Source of the DNA: Rattus norvegicus
Taxonomy: Eukaryota; Chordata; Mammalia; Rodentia; Muridae
Length of the DNA stretch: 64,000 bases
Direction of reading: 5' to 3'
NCBI RefSeq assembly: GCF_036323735.1
Contig: NC_086037.1
Span: 55,848,502-55,912,501, forward strand
In this document: positions 24,401-37,000 of the stretch, one piece after another
How positions within the stretch are numbered: position 1 is the first letter of the stretch
Layout of the letters: each line of letters begins with the position of its first letter
Notes under the pieces: model-generated
Seen by the model: the letters and a program-made list of their open reading frames with translations, nothing else
What the model was told of the DNA's origin: nothing
The model's database searches: none
Program-made: the position numbers and the translations under genes

Positions 24401-24789
24401 TGAGCTGATCGATGGTGGCACTTGCTTTTAATCCCAGCACTTGGGAGGCAGAGGCCACCAGAGCAAATTCCTGGACAACCAGGGCTACACAGAGGAAACC
24501 CTGTCTCCCCCCCCCCCAAAAAAAAAAAACAATTAAAAACAACAGAGTTACATCCTATTTGTGTGGGTATGTATTTAGTTTTTGGTTTTTGAGACAAGAA
24601 TCTCATAGCCTTTTTTTCTGCCTCTGCCTCCCAGATACCGGGAAAAGAGAAGTGCTTTCCGCCTGTGATGCTGTTGGGATACATTTTAAGTCCTGATAGT
24701 TGTGTAAAGCTGTTTGAATGATTTGAACAGGAGCTTCACCAAAAAAAAAAAAAAAAAAAAAAAAGAGGCTCTTAAAATAGTGCAAAATT

Positions 24790-24890
24790 GGGGCTGGGGA
24801 TTTAGCTCAGTGGTTAGAGTGCTTACCTAGGAAGCGCAAGGCCCTGGGTTCGGTCCCCAGCTCCGAAAAAAAGAACCAAAAAAAAAAAAA
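24790..24890 (+). mobile_element. ID SINE
   Basis: Intergenic, flanked by duplicated AGTGCAAAATT. Confidence 0.96.
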
Positions 24891-25162
24891 GTGCAAAATT
24901 AGGAATGGCAGTGAACACTTTTAACTCCTGTACTTGGGAGGTGTAGGGAGGGAGAGAGTGCAAGGCCAGTCTCTGCTATGAGACCTAGTCTCAAAACACA
25001 TGTATTTCCAGTCTAGCTATCCACTGTCTTCTGTCTTGAAATTTCACTACAAAGCATACCTGTTCTAGTACCAAGAACATGGTTCTTTCTTCAGTGTGTC
25101 TGCTGGGACATAATTCTTAGAGAAGACATGGTATCCGGGAACAATTAAGGAGTTCAAGTTTT

Positions 25163-25275
25163 GGGTTGGGGATTTAGCTCAGTGGTAGAGCGCTTGCCTA
25201 GGAAGCGCAAAGCCCTGGGTTCGGTCCCCAGCTCCGAAAAAAAAGAACCAAAAAAAAAAAAAAAAAAAAAAAAGA
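25163..25275 (+). mobile_element. ID SINE
   Basis: Intergenic, flanked by duplicated AGGAGTTCAAGTTTT. Long clean A-tail. Confidence 0.96.
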
Positions 25276-25965
25276 AAGGAGTTCAAGTTTTGAGTTGTCG
25301 TGGGTTTGCAAGACATTTAGGGTTTGGTTTGATTTGGTTTTGATTTTTCAAGAAAGGTTTTCTCCGTGTAGCCTTCACTTGCACTCAAACTCACTCTGTA
25401 AACCAGGCTGGCCTTGAACTCAGAGATTCACCTGCCTCTCCCTCCAGAGTGCTGGGAATAAGAGCAGGCACCATTGCCAGCTGTAAGGGTCCCTGATTTG
25501 CTGAAGAATGACACCCCCCCCAACCCAAACAGTATGTAAACCCAAAAAGTGTTTTATTCTGTAGAAGTCCAGATGCTGGGGTCTCGCCATTAACAAGATG
25601 GAGAGACACCCAAGTGAGCTTGCAGGCCTGATTTAGCACATTAGGGAATTCTGGGTTAGGTGACCTCTATGTCAATCTGTTGGTTCATCTCCGGACATTC
25701 CATTACTGAAGTGTGAGTGCTGGAAACTTGCTGAGGAGGTCTGGAAAATTTTGGCTGAGGAAGTAGCTGAGGAAGTCTGGAAACTGCTGCTGACCCGTTG
25801 TCCTTGCATCAGGCTAGGTGGTGGGGCAGCTTCTGAGACCTGGACTTGCCAGGAATTGCCCAGTTCTTGGAAATAGTTAGGCCCAGTCTCCTTAACTGCC
25901 AGTTTGAAGCTTGTCATGGAATCAGCCTGGCCTCCTTACACCCAGCTGGCTGGCTGGCTTGCTTC

Positions 25966-26110
25966 CTTCTTTCCTTCTTTCCTCCCTCCCTCCCACCCTC
26001 CCTCCCTCCCTCCCTCCCTCCCTCCCTCCCTCCCTCCCTCCCTCCCTCCCTCCCTCCCTTCCTTCCTTCCTTCCTTCCTTCCTTCCTTCCTTCCTTCCTT
26101 CCTTCCTTCC
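25966..26110. repeat. (CCCT)n-(CCTT)n polypyrimidine microsatellite
   Basis: About 145 bp of almost pure pyrimidine on the plus strand, CTTT/CCCT units passing into CCTT units. It creates long false Pro/Ser/Leu open frames in several frames. Confidence 0.97.
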
Positions 26111-27728
26111 AGTCTGGAATTCTCAATGTAGAACAGGATAGCCTCAGACTTTCCGAAATTCTGCTGCTTCTGCCTCCCAAGTGCTGGGATTACAGGTACG
26201 CACCACCACTCCTGCGTTTAATGAGTTAAAAAAAAAACAAATAGTTCTTTCATACCATCTGCATCCACTATGAGGTTGATTTCTGGTGGTTTAGGCTGAA
26301 GCCCCAAATGGAACAATGAAGCCACTCAGTTATTGTTGGAAACAGCTCTGGGCTATTCCTTACCTTCTGCTAGTACATTCATTCCTAACCCACAGCTAGG
26401 CTGTACACCCCAAAAGGAGCATAACTACAATGACTCCTTTTTCCACACCAAAGGCCAAAGAGAACGCACTTTCTGATATTTCCTACCAAACAGACAACAC
26501 TGAGACAAGTTCTGACTCAGCTGCACACGGTAACATGACTTAACATCTATACTCCATTTTAGCCAGGAGGCCTAAAAGTGGTAGTAAGTTAAAAAAAAAT
26601 TAAAAAAAAAAACTTCATTCTAAACTGAGCATGGTCAAATATGCCTTTAATCCCAGCACTGGAGAGGCAGAGGTAAGCAGATTTCTGAGGCCAGCCTCAT
26701 CTACAGGGTCAATTTCAGGCTACACAAAGAAACCTATCTACAAAACGAAACAAGTAACAAACAAACAAACAATTTTACACAGAATATTCGAAACATTTAT
26801 TCTCAGTATCCTTATGTCATCTCCATTCCCCAGTTGAGGCCAGTTGAGGCTGGTTGAGGAAACTGGAATTCTAGAAGTTAATTTTAACATCAGTAAACCT
26901 AACCAACTGGCAAATCTGACCTTTGATTTCAGGGCAATTTAGTTCTACAGCACAAACCCAAAACCTGGGAGAGGCAGCAGCTGGCTTTCTTCACACTTAA
27001 CCAACTCAACAAGCCTGCAACTTTGACCCTTGCTGGCATCTGATTGGCCAAAGCCAAATCAGTGAACCCAATTACTGGAGGACAATGTCCTTTTCTGGAC
27101 ACTTAACCTGCTCCTGGGTGTCTGGAACTGTCAATTTCTCATGTGTGAGGATTTTGTTTTCATCCCGGAGTCCCACATTCACCATTGGATCCCCTGCAGT
27201 ATGCCCATGGTGGGCACAAGAACTGTTAGGGAGGGAGCAAATCGGTCAGCGAATTTTCTGCTCCTTTACACTCCAGGTGCCTCTATATAGAGTAAGAAAC
27301 AGGATGGCGAGGGCCAACGAAATGCTATAAAGATTCAGAAAAAAAACAAGGGATAATATCAGGTGCTAGAGTAACTGTGTGGCTTTTCAAATTTTTATTA
27401 TATAAAAGAAGCCAAGCGCAGTGGCGCACACCTCTCTCACTTGAGAGGCAGAGGCAGACAGAAGCCTGGTCTACAGGCCAGTAAAGGCTACATAGAGGCC
27501 TTGGCTAAAAAAAAGAAAAAAAAAAGGTATAAAGGGCTGGAGATGCAGCTGAATCATCATGTGGGAAGAAGCTTGGGTTTGATTCCCAGCACTAAATTAA
27601 TTGTATGAGAAAATGACCGTGAAGCATTTTCTCAAGGATAAACATTTGAAGACATATTAACAGGGGACAGTTCTTTGCAACCCCTGCTGTTGCTATGTCC
27701 AGAATTCAGTAGTAAAGACATACTTCCA

Positions 27729-27898
27729 GGGGCTGGAGCTATGGCTCAGCGGTTAAGAGCAATGTCTGCTCTTCCAGAGGTCCTGAGTTCAAATCCCAGC
27801 AACCACATGGTGGCTCACAACCATCTGTAATGGGATCTGATGCACTCTTCTGGCAGATTTACATAAGATAGCACACTCAATATACGTAAATCTCTAAA
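27729..27898 (+). mobile_element. B2 SINE, 3' part altered
   Basis: Intergenic. The tail deletes the usual AAGACAGCTACAGTG segment. Confidence 0.9.
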
Positions 27899-28639
27899 AA
27901 GCAGTTCTAAAATAGCATGAGACAAACATATTAAGAGTGTGGGGCCTGGATCCAGAAAGTCTAGGCCTCTTACTATTGGGGTGTTGTAGGACACTTCGTA
28001 TAGCCTCTCTGTGCGTGTTTCCCTATTTGTGAAACAGACCATAACACATATTTGCTGTGAAACAGAGTGAGTTCATTTACAGTAGACCACCTACGTCTGC
28101 CTACTGAAACCTAGGATTAAAGCCATGTATTGCCACATCTGACAAGCCATTGTTTTGAGACTTGTGACACAGCAATGGATGACTGACCCAAAGGACTTAG
28201 TGTTTTTATTGGGTCAGGGTCAGGGAGCAAGACCCATGTTGAATTCCAGGTTTGTAACTTGAGCAAAGGTAACTGTTATGCCATTTTGTTAGGTCAAGTT
28301 GGAGGAGAAACTCAAGAGCAGCATTCGGGGTTTGGGTTGGTAGTGTTTGCTGGGCTCCTTGTTGCTGATAACACGACTAGAAAATACCCCAGCTACAAGC
28401 CTACCCCAAAATTCGTCAGGTCTTAGGATAGATTTTGGGGGTTTCCAGCAAACAGAGCCATAGGATGAACAAAGTTACCTATGGCAGACAAGAGAAAATG
28501 CCCAAGAACTAAGGTCAGTAAAGACCTAGAAGCTGGCGTGTGCCAACTGTAAACATTAGAACGACACTCGTCCCTTTAGGAAGTAGTTAGTACTGCTGAG
28601 GAACCTGAGTAGAATCCTCCATCACTCTGGGGATCACGT

Positions 28640-29045
28640 GTCCCCTGCTGGCCTTCACAGACACTGTATGTGGTGCTTTTTGAAGCTTTGTCCCCCAGAG
28701 ATTCATGTTTGAATCCTTGGCCTCAGCTATTAAGTACGGAGGAAGTGTGTCACTGTGTAGGTGGATTTTAAGCCTCTTCTGCTCAGGCTCCACCCGTGTG
28801 GCTGAGACCCTCCTCCTGGCTGCCTGCAGAAGACAGTCTTCTGGCTGCCTTCAGATCAAGACATAGAACTCTGAGCTCCCCAGCACCAAGTCTGCCTGCA
28901 TGCGCCCATGCTTCCCACCATGACAGTAATGGACTGAACCTTTGAAACTATGAGCCAGACCCAGTGAAATGATTTGTGTATAAGAGTTGCTGTGGTCATG
29001 GTGTCTCTTCACAGCAGTGGAAACCATAAGACCCAGCACAAAGTT
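28640..29045 (+). mobile_element. Rodent medium-copy interspersed repeat (unnamed)
   Basis: Contains phrases such as GACCCTCCTCCTGGCTGCCT and CATGCTTCCCACCATGA. The end (AGAGTTGC-GTGGTCATGGTGTC) recurs at 44400-44440. I cannot name the family with confidence. Confidence 0.6.
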
Positions 29046-29327
29046 AATGCAAACAAAACACCATACACAATTTTAAAAATATATTTATTTAAAAAGATGA
29101 GCAAGTCTTAAAAAATAAAATTAGTGAGAGGCTAGGCACCAGTGCCCCACTAATGACAACTCCCTGAGGCAGCCAGTGCCCTCTGACCTTTAGGACCTGG
29201 ATCAGTAATAACCAGAGTCATGCACTAGCCACAGCTTGATAATTTCTACGCATATTCAGCAGCCACTGCTGTCAGATAGCAAAATGAGCTGAACACACAC
29301 ACACATAAAACCAAAACCCAAAAAACC

Positions 29328-29461
29328 AGGCTTACTTAGCCACATAACCTGACTTGTTCCTTCAAGTGTGACAGGCTTACTTAGCCACATAACCTGACTT
29401 GTTCCTTCAAGTGTGACAGGCTTACTTAGCCACATAACCTGACTTGTTCCTTCAAGTGTGA
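29328..29461. repeat. 45-bp minisatellite, three copies
   Basis: Three head-to-tail copies of a 45-bp unit, starting at 29328, 29373 and 29418, with no differences that I can see. The unit begins AGGCTTACTTAGCCACATAA. It lies in the Ddx19a-Ddx19b intergenic region. Confidence 0.95.
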
Positions 29462-31471
29462 ATGGGGAGGGAGGCTTGCCCTCAGGGAATAATTACAACA
29501 ACCTACACTCAGTAGGCTGCTTTTAGGTTGAAGAACTGGAATGGGGAAAACACATTGAACAACAGTAGTCTTCTAGGGAAACCTATTTCTTCCCTTGGCA
29601 AAAGCTAGCCACAATTCTGGGCTCAAAAAGACACAGAAGGTCTGCTCTCTCACCCTTGTCTCTCTCTGCCCATTAACTGTAGCTAAGACAGAGGGGAGAC
29701 ATGGTTCATGGACAGCGGGCATGTCAGGCATCACTGTAAAGCTTGACCTAACCTGATCATGATCTCACGACACAGTCCAGATCTCTGTAGCCCTAGCAGT
29801 ACTCAAACGTTTCAACCATCAGCCCTGCAAGTGTTAAGATGACATCTGCAGGGCCACCATACCTTCCTCCACCTTCTAGTCATTCCCCACTTCATGACTG
29901 AAACTATGACAGAGCAGCCGCCTCCCTGCCCCTTCGGATTCTAAAGCCAAGACAGTCTGGAAGCCAAGACAAGCATGAGTCTGCATCTTCACACGGGGTT
30001 TCAAGTTGTTCTGGGAAAGTTCTATCTCAGCTAAGGACAAGAAAAGCGGTGTAAGTGCCTCAGCGTAAGTTTCTTGGGTTAATTTCATGCCCCAGGGTCC
30101 TTTATAGAAGACACCTTAACAGCCAGGCAACAGAACACAGGTATTTATTCTCATAGAGAAGCAAAGCCATGTAAACTTGCAAGGAGTCCTCAAGAATCTG
30201 GTGTCTCTAATGAGGACCAAGAGAAACAGTCATTACCTGAGTGTGGGCAAAGGAGGCAGGCAGTCCAGTTCCCCCCTCCAACAACAGAAAGCCAGTTTTG
30301 CTACACTGATTTCAGAATTCCTCATCCTGCTGCTAATGCTGATGTTGACGTCTCCGCCTCCACGCCCGCATGCTCACCTGTCCTCAGACTGCCCAGCCCT
30401 GGCTAGTCTGTCACAGCAGGACACTGGACTATGATGCAGCCAAAATTTAGTCACCAGGTCTTGATGGCTCCTGCCTAGAATCCCAGCACTCAGGAGGCTG
30501 AGGTAGAATTGCTTTGATTTCCAGGCCAGCCTGTGTTGAACACTGAGACCCTATCCCAAACAAAAACTAAAACAGCTGCAGCATTTTATCCTGTGACCCT
30601 GACTTTTCTCTCCCACTCATGGCCACCTGAGCTCTGTTTTCCCAGAATCTCTCTTCCACCCTTGTCAACTTGACTCAGTGTACAGAGCTAAGGCTGGCCT
30701 ATTTCTAAGTAACCCAGGCTGGCTTTGAACTCAGCAATTCTGCCTCAGCCTCCAGGTGGAATGCCCTGAGCCAGCTTCTTGGAGCCTAGGTTAGCTCTGA
30801 ACTCCTGAACTTCCTGCTTTCAGATCACAAATGCCAGGATTATGGGCATGAAGCACCATGCTCAGACTATTTTTTGTTTTGTTTTGTTTTTTGAGACAGG
30901 ACCTATGTAGCCTAGGCTTACTTTAAACTCCAATCCCTCTAGCCTCAGCTTTGCTAATGCTGGGATTTACAGATACGGACTATCATGCTTGCTAATGCTG
31001 GGCCTGACTGGTATATACCATCACTCCTGGAAGATGCATCCATAGACTGACTTTATAGGCAGTGACCAACATCATCCTGTTTTACTAAAGTGGGGTGAGG
31101 TGTGTGTGTGAGTTCCTCTGGCGAGTGAACAGAATCCTGGTCTGTAGAGAGCCCTGGTTGCTCGTGCTAGAACAGTACCAACTAAACGACTGATACTAGC
31201 CTGAGGCAATGTCAACTACTTAATACACCAACAACCACAAAATGCTGCTTCCTTCTTACAATCATTCCTGTCTTAGTAACATGAATAATTCATAATTAAC
31301 ACCAGGAAAAACTGTATCTTGCAGGATGTGGAAGTGCACACCTTTAATCCCAGCACTCAGGAGTCAGAGGCAGGTGGATCCTGGAGTTCAAAGCCAGCCT
31401 GGTCTACTACAGAGCAAATTCCAGGGCAGCAAGGGATACACAGAGAAACCCTGTCTCAAAAAATCCAAACA

Positions 31472-31574
31472 GGGGCTGGGGATTTAGCTCAGTGGTAGAG
31501 CGCTTGCCTAGGAAGCGCAAGGCCCTGGGTTCGGTCCCCAGCTCCGAAAAAAAAGAACCAAAAAAAAAAAAAAA
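31472..31574 (+). mobile_element. ID SINE
   Basis: Inserted in the tail of a B1 SINE (31324-31470), flanked by duplicated AATCCAAAC. Confidence 0.95.
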
Positions 31575-33964
31575 TCCAAACAAACAAAAACCCTAAACTC
31601 CCAAAAGACTATGTCTCAACAATTGATCAGATCTTATGCAACCAACCAATAAATGATACTCTGAGAACAAAATACCTCAGTCTGGCATGATAGTACACAC
31701 CTATAATTCTAACACTCAAGAAACTGAGGCAGGAATTTAAGTTTGAGGTCAAAGAGTAAAAATCCATTAAGATCTGTTTGTGGATAATGAATGTTACAAA
31801 ACTTTTCATTAGACAAAAAATTCCTTTCCCTGAGCTTCTTTCTCTCCTTTCCCTGAGCTCCTGTCTCTGAGGGCTCGGTTTATCATTTCCTAGATACATA
31901 ACTTTATTGACATCAGTCTAATCCCTGGTACCAAGGCTCTGCAAGCTCAATACATTCTGAAGGCTCCTAACAGTACTAACCTCGCCCTGGGGGACAGGTG
32001 GTGGCAGGAGTGAGTGTGGGCTGTGAAGGAATATGGTCCACATGACACAAGTGACTTCCAGAGCCATCCACAATGTAGGCCTCACCTTTTTAAAAGGTGG
32101 ATAGTCTTTTGGGAGTCTTTCCAATTAGTTTTTAACCTTAAACCAATGAATCCCCACAGACACCATGAAACCCATCCAGTTGATTCTTGGAGGAGCAGGA
32201 CTCTAGGTTAGGAGGCCGATCTACATTTCCACCAGAAGCCACTGGAGAGGCTGCTGCTCTCCTTCCCCATTCTCCTTCTCAGACTCAGGGAAGAGTCTCA
32301 CACTTCTCCAACTACAGTCCTTGTTTTCAGTTATCTCAAGTTTGGTCCACAGTATTTTAAGAGAAAAAGTTTATTCTCTCCTTTTAAGACTCCTAAGATA
32401 GATCAAAGTTGGCCAAAAGCACACAGAGAATTCTATTCAAATACCCACTGGAGAAAGTAGAGAACTGGCAGGCTGTTGGTTTCTCTGTGACACTGAGCGG
32501 TAGCCCCAGGCGGTAGCCATGGCACTCTCCTTTCCCAGGTGACAGAGCTGGCCTTAAGATACATGAACACAGATAAGAAGATCTAGGATCAATACCTCTC
32601 ATCACAAAATTCTTCTACCATGGCTGGGAATAATGGTTAAGTGTAACGTGCTTACATTACAGACCACAGGGCTCTGGCTTTGAGTCCCAGCAAACACATA
32701 CATGCAACAAAACAAAACAGGCGCTAGAGAGAGGACTCACCCCATGAGAGGATGCCTCTCGATCTTTCCGTTTGCGTCACTCAGGGTATCTATGACCTAA
32801 CTGTGACAAATTCTGTTCCTATTGTTTGCTTTACTATTCTACTGACAGGTGCTAAGGGAGGAAGGAGCAAACGCATGGCGATTACTCTGTCTTGGACAGA
32901 CAAATGGTTGTGGTCCATCTGCCCTTCATCTCACTCACTTGTATTCATTCCAGGCACTGTGAACACAGACCATGAGAATCCCTGCAGACTCACAATGCTC
33001 AATGTCTGTAATCACCCCTAGCCCTGATAGGACTAGTCTTTGGGAACCACCGACAAAGCAAGGATTTTTGGCAACTGCTCAGATCAAGACTGCTTGCCCA
33101 TCAGAAACTTGAAGCTATAGTACTCACTTAAAATCCAGATCTCAGGTACCCTTTTATTTGCCTGGGACAACTAACACTCAAAGTGATGTTACAGATGTAA
33201 AAACAATGGTTCAAGTCCCCATGAACTAGGTGTAAGCCAAGGTACCACTAATCCTCTGACAACTGCCCCACAGGTCTTGCTGAAGTATGAGCCGAGAACT
33301 CACAATACCAGATTTGCACAGCACATGACTGCTGCCTGCTGGAAAGAACATCACATTCCTGAGGCACAAAGCTCAATAGAGAGACAGGGGGACCCAAAGG
33401 CATTTGGTCCAGCATACAAGTCGTTTCCTAGAAAGAGTGTCAGCGGGGTCTGGCACCATCCATCCAGCTCAGCCACTGCACACCAGGTCCTACACAGCAG
33501 TCCACAGGACAACTACCTCGTGCTACCCTCCTGACACATCCTTCTCCTACCTGGGGACTCTGCCTTTCTTGTACTACTGTGTGGCTACTTGCACACGCCT
33601 GGCCTGAACACTCCAAGTCATACTCAGCTAAGTTCTGTCATAAGGAATCCTTGGGGTATTGTCTAGATTAGTGTAAAGATGGGGAAGTTCTGTCCAAAAA
33701 AAAAAAAAAAAAAGACGGGACTTGTAAAAGGTAAATTTCTGTGTATTCATTCATGCCTAATCTTCCAAAGTTGTGTAAACAAATTTTCTACCATCCCTCA
33801 TCATTTGCACAAATTTCTGTCAAGTCCAAACGTAATTCCGAATGAGGTAGGTAGTCTCTACTCAGACCTTGGTCTTTGAGGTGCCTGTCAAGGCCTATGC
33901 CATAAAAGCACTGGAGTCCCAGGCAGGGAGTGCTGAGGGTGGCGCCAGCCCATGGAGAAGCTTC

Positions 33965-34026
33965 TCAGTTGGCTATTTTCTCGATCTCGTCCAAGTCATC
34001 TGTGTCCAATCTTTCTATCTTCTTAT
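33965..34026 (-). CDS. Ddx19b: Ddx19b terminal coding exon 12
   Basis: Encodes NKKIERLDTDDLDEIEKIAN and a TGA stop at 33965-33967. The 3' flank is identical to Ddx19a down to 33803 and unrelated below it. Confidence 0.95.
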
Positions 34027-37000
34027 CTGAGGGAAAGAGAAAGGATTGGAAGACCACCGTGAACTACCGTGGAGATGTGACAGAAGTCACCTAGGACAGC
34101 AGGGCAGTCTGGGAAGGCACCTCCCTGTGGGACAGTGATGCTTCCTCTAGGCACAGGGCAGGCTTCCTGAGCCTGAGCAGACAGCACCAGGGCTCTGGTC
34201 ACTGACACCAACATCCCAGGAGTCAGCTTCTCCCAGCCTGGTCCCAGGGCACTGATACTCCAGTCCCCGAGCCCTCAATATGCAGGGACAGAGCCCGCCT
34301 CAGGGACTGAGGAAACATCCACTCTTCCACACCCCCCTCTGAAAAGGGGATCCGGCAGAGCCCACTCAGGGACTCACTGAAATGCTCCTGGATTCTGTTG
34401 AGGATATTCATGCTGTGCTTGCTGTCAACCATGTTTACTGCCAGGCCCCTCTTGCCAAAGCGGCCTGTGCGCCCAATGCGGTGCAGGTAGGTCTCATTGT
34501 CTGGGTTCCCGTCCTTGTCCACAGGAAGGTCAAAATTGATGACCACAGACACTTGTTCAACATCAATACCTGTACAAAGGGAGGCAGGCAGGAGACAAGG
34601 GGAGGGAGGTACCATCAGCCACACATACCCAGTGGCACTGGAGACATGGCTGGGACAGGTCACATGTGGCCACTGAAGAGCACACACTAAAGAGGGCTGT
34701 AGCCGAGGCCGAAGGACACAACTCTACGAGTCAGGGAGCATCTGGAAACCTTCCCACCACAGCCAGACTGCTGGCTTCCCTTCCACCCAAAGGAATCAAT
34801 CAGCCCCTCCTAGGAAGGAACGGCCCCCAACCCTCCGACCTCCAGGAGACCATGAGCACAAGAACTTTTCTTGCTCACAGGCCTGGGCCCCCCTGCCTGG
34901 TGAACGGGGCCAGTCTCTGCTCACCACGGGCACACACGTTGGTGGTCACCAGAACCTTCTCTTTGCCTTCTCTGAAGCGCTCGATCACAGCAGCCCTCTG
35001 CTCCACCATCATCTCTCCACTCAGCAGGGCCACCTGGTGGCCCTCTTTGGAGAGCTCTGCCGCCAGCCAGCTAGCTGTTTTGCGGGTCTGGAGTGAAAAG
35101 AATTGTTTTTAATGAAGAGACCTGTAAAACAAAAACAAAAACAGAAACAAAGATATCCACAAAATGGTGGCTGTTGCCATTATGAAATGTGAAGACTCTA
35201 ATGAATTCAGCAGGCTGTCCAGGCTTAACGTTTCTCACATGGGGGTGAAGGGTGGGCTGGAACATCAGGACCAAGAGGATGGGCATAACTGCAGTAAAAC
35301 AGCGTCTCCTGGACATGACAGGACTACTGCAGTCATGACCTCTGAGTAGCTGTAGCTGCCTGAACAAGGCCTATACAAGATCAAGCTAGTCAACATTCTG
35401 GAATGTTGGAAGCAGGTTTACAGGAATTCAATTCCCAGCAACCACTTGGTAGCTCACAACCATCTGTAATGGGATCTGATGCCCTCTTCTGAAGACAGCT
35501 ACAGTGCACTCATATACACAAAAAAAAAATAAATTAATTAAAAAAAATGTTTGGGCTAGAGAGAGATGGCTCAGAGGTTAAGAGCACTGACTGCTCTTCC
35601 AGAGGTCCTGAGTTCAAATCCCAGCAAACACATGGTGGCTCACAACCATCTGTAATGAGATCTGATGCCCTCTTCTGGTGTGTCTGAAGACAGCTACAGT
35701 GTGCTCATAGACACAAAATAAGTAAATAAATTTTAAAAAAGCTTGAAAAAGTACAGCATGTCTGGGAAACGGCTCAGGGTATGTAAAGAGCCTATTAGTA
35801 CAATCCTGACATCTTGAGCTCAGATCCCTGGAGCCCATGTAAGAGTCTGATGCATGTGCTTACAGGCTAGTGAGCTTGAAGTACACAGTGTAGCAGCAAA
35901 CCACAGGAAAGACCCTGCCTCAGCGACAGAGTACGAGATGAAGAACCCATTCTAGGAGACACTGCCCTGACCACCTCACAGTGCTGTTCCCAGGCCTGCA
36001 TAGACATACCATTTATTTGTTAGACAAGGTCTCACTGTGTATCCATGGCTGGCCTTGAACTCACAGATATCTACCTGCCTCTGCCTCTTGCTGTGATTAA
36101 AGGTGTATAACACCATGCCTGGCTTTATGTTTTATTTTCTTAAATTAATTTATGTAGTGTTTGTTCGGGAGGGTAACATGAATGTGCTGAGTTTATGAGG
36201 AGATCAAATAATAACTTCAGGATTAATTCTCACATCCCACCATGGGTACCAGGAATTGAACTCAGTGGGCTGGAGAGATGGCTCAGTGGTTAAGAGCACT
36301 GGCTGCTCTTCCAGAGGTCCTGAGTTCAATTCCCAGCAACCACATGGTGGCTCACATCATCTGGGATCCGATGATCCAATGTCCTCTTCTGGTGTGTCTG
36401 ACAGCTACGGTGTACTAATATAAAAATAAATAAATCTTTAAAAAAAAAAAGGCACTGAACTCAGGTAGTGATGCTTGGCAGCAAGCGCCTTTACCCAGAG
36501 TCATCTCACTAGCCTAAATGAACAGCTTACTTTTTTAAATTTTATATTCATTTATTGGTATGGGTGTATATGTGTGTACATGTTCATGGCATGGTGTACA
36601 CAGACAACAAATAGGTTATAGGAATTAAACTCAGGTCATCCATGGAATTCCATGCACACACACATTTATCACACAATAATAATAGTAATAATAATAGTAG
36701 TAATAATAATTTTAAAAATATTTTATCAGAAAAAAAGAACTGTACCCAGGGCTGGAGAGGTGGCTCAGCAGTTGAGAGCACCCAGTGTTGAGTTCTCAGC
36801 ACCTATACCGGGGGCCCACACCCGCGTGTAATTCCAGCTCCTTGGGCTCTAATACCTCTCCTGCTTTTCATATATACACAGAGAGGCACATACATATAAA
36901 TAAAGATAAAATACAAATATTTAAATGTGTAAAGTGGGCATAATTGTGCATGTTTTCATTCTACCACGAGGCAAAGGAAGAGAGGGTGAGAGGGATAGAG

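Larger units (their letters stand above)
23831..33802. other. Ddx19a-Ddx19b intergenic region
   Basis: About 10 kb with no exon I can support. B1-type SINEs near 24410-24532 (+), 25335-25485 (-), 26130-26215 (-), 26625-26760 (+), 27410-27523 (+), 30455-30565 (+), 30878-31003 (-) and 31324-31470 (+), plus the IDs, B2s, microsatellite and minisatellite listed separately. 31620-33800 is mostly unique. Confidence 0.65.
33803..35092. repeat. Duplicated block A1, Ddx19b copy
   Basis: Partner of 4212-5501, about 99.9% identical over 1290 bp including introns. The small introns 34027-34377 and 34570-34924 hold no other features. Confidence 0.95.

Noticed and set aside
25163..25240. tRNA-like sequence with A and B boxes (tRNA-Ala resemblance), repeated across the window
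   Set aside because: These are ID SINEs: A-tails and target duplications mark retroposition, so I do not call tRNA genes.
25846..26229. Long open frames rich in Pro, Ser and Leu in several frames
   Set aside because: They are translations of the CCCT/CCTT microsatellite; all frames stay open because the repeat has no stop codons.
29328..29461. Regular direct repeats reminiscent of a CRISPR array
   Set aside because: The 45-bp units are contiguous without spacers, in a mammalian genome; it is a minisatellite.
33277..33607. Two overlapping plus-strand frames of 67-85 codons upstream of the Ddx19b 3' end
   Set aside because: Short, no motif, no promoter or splice support; expected by chance in unique DNA.
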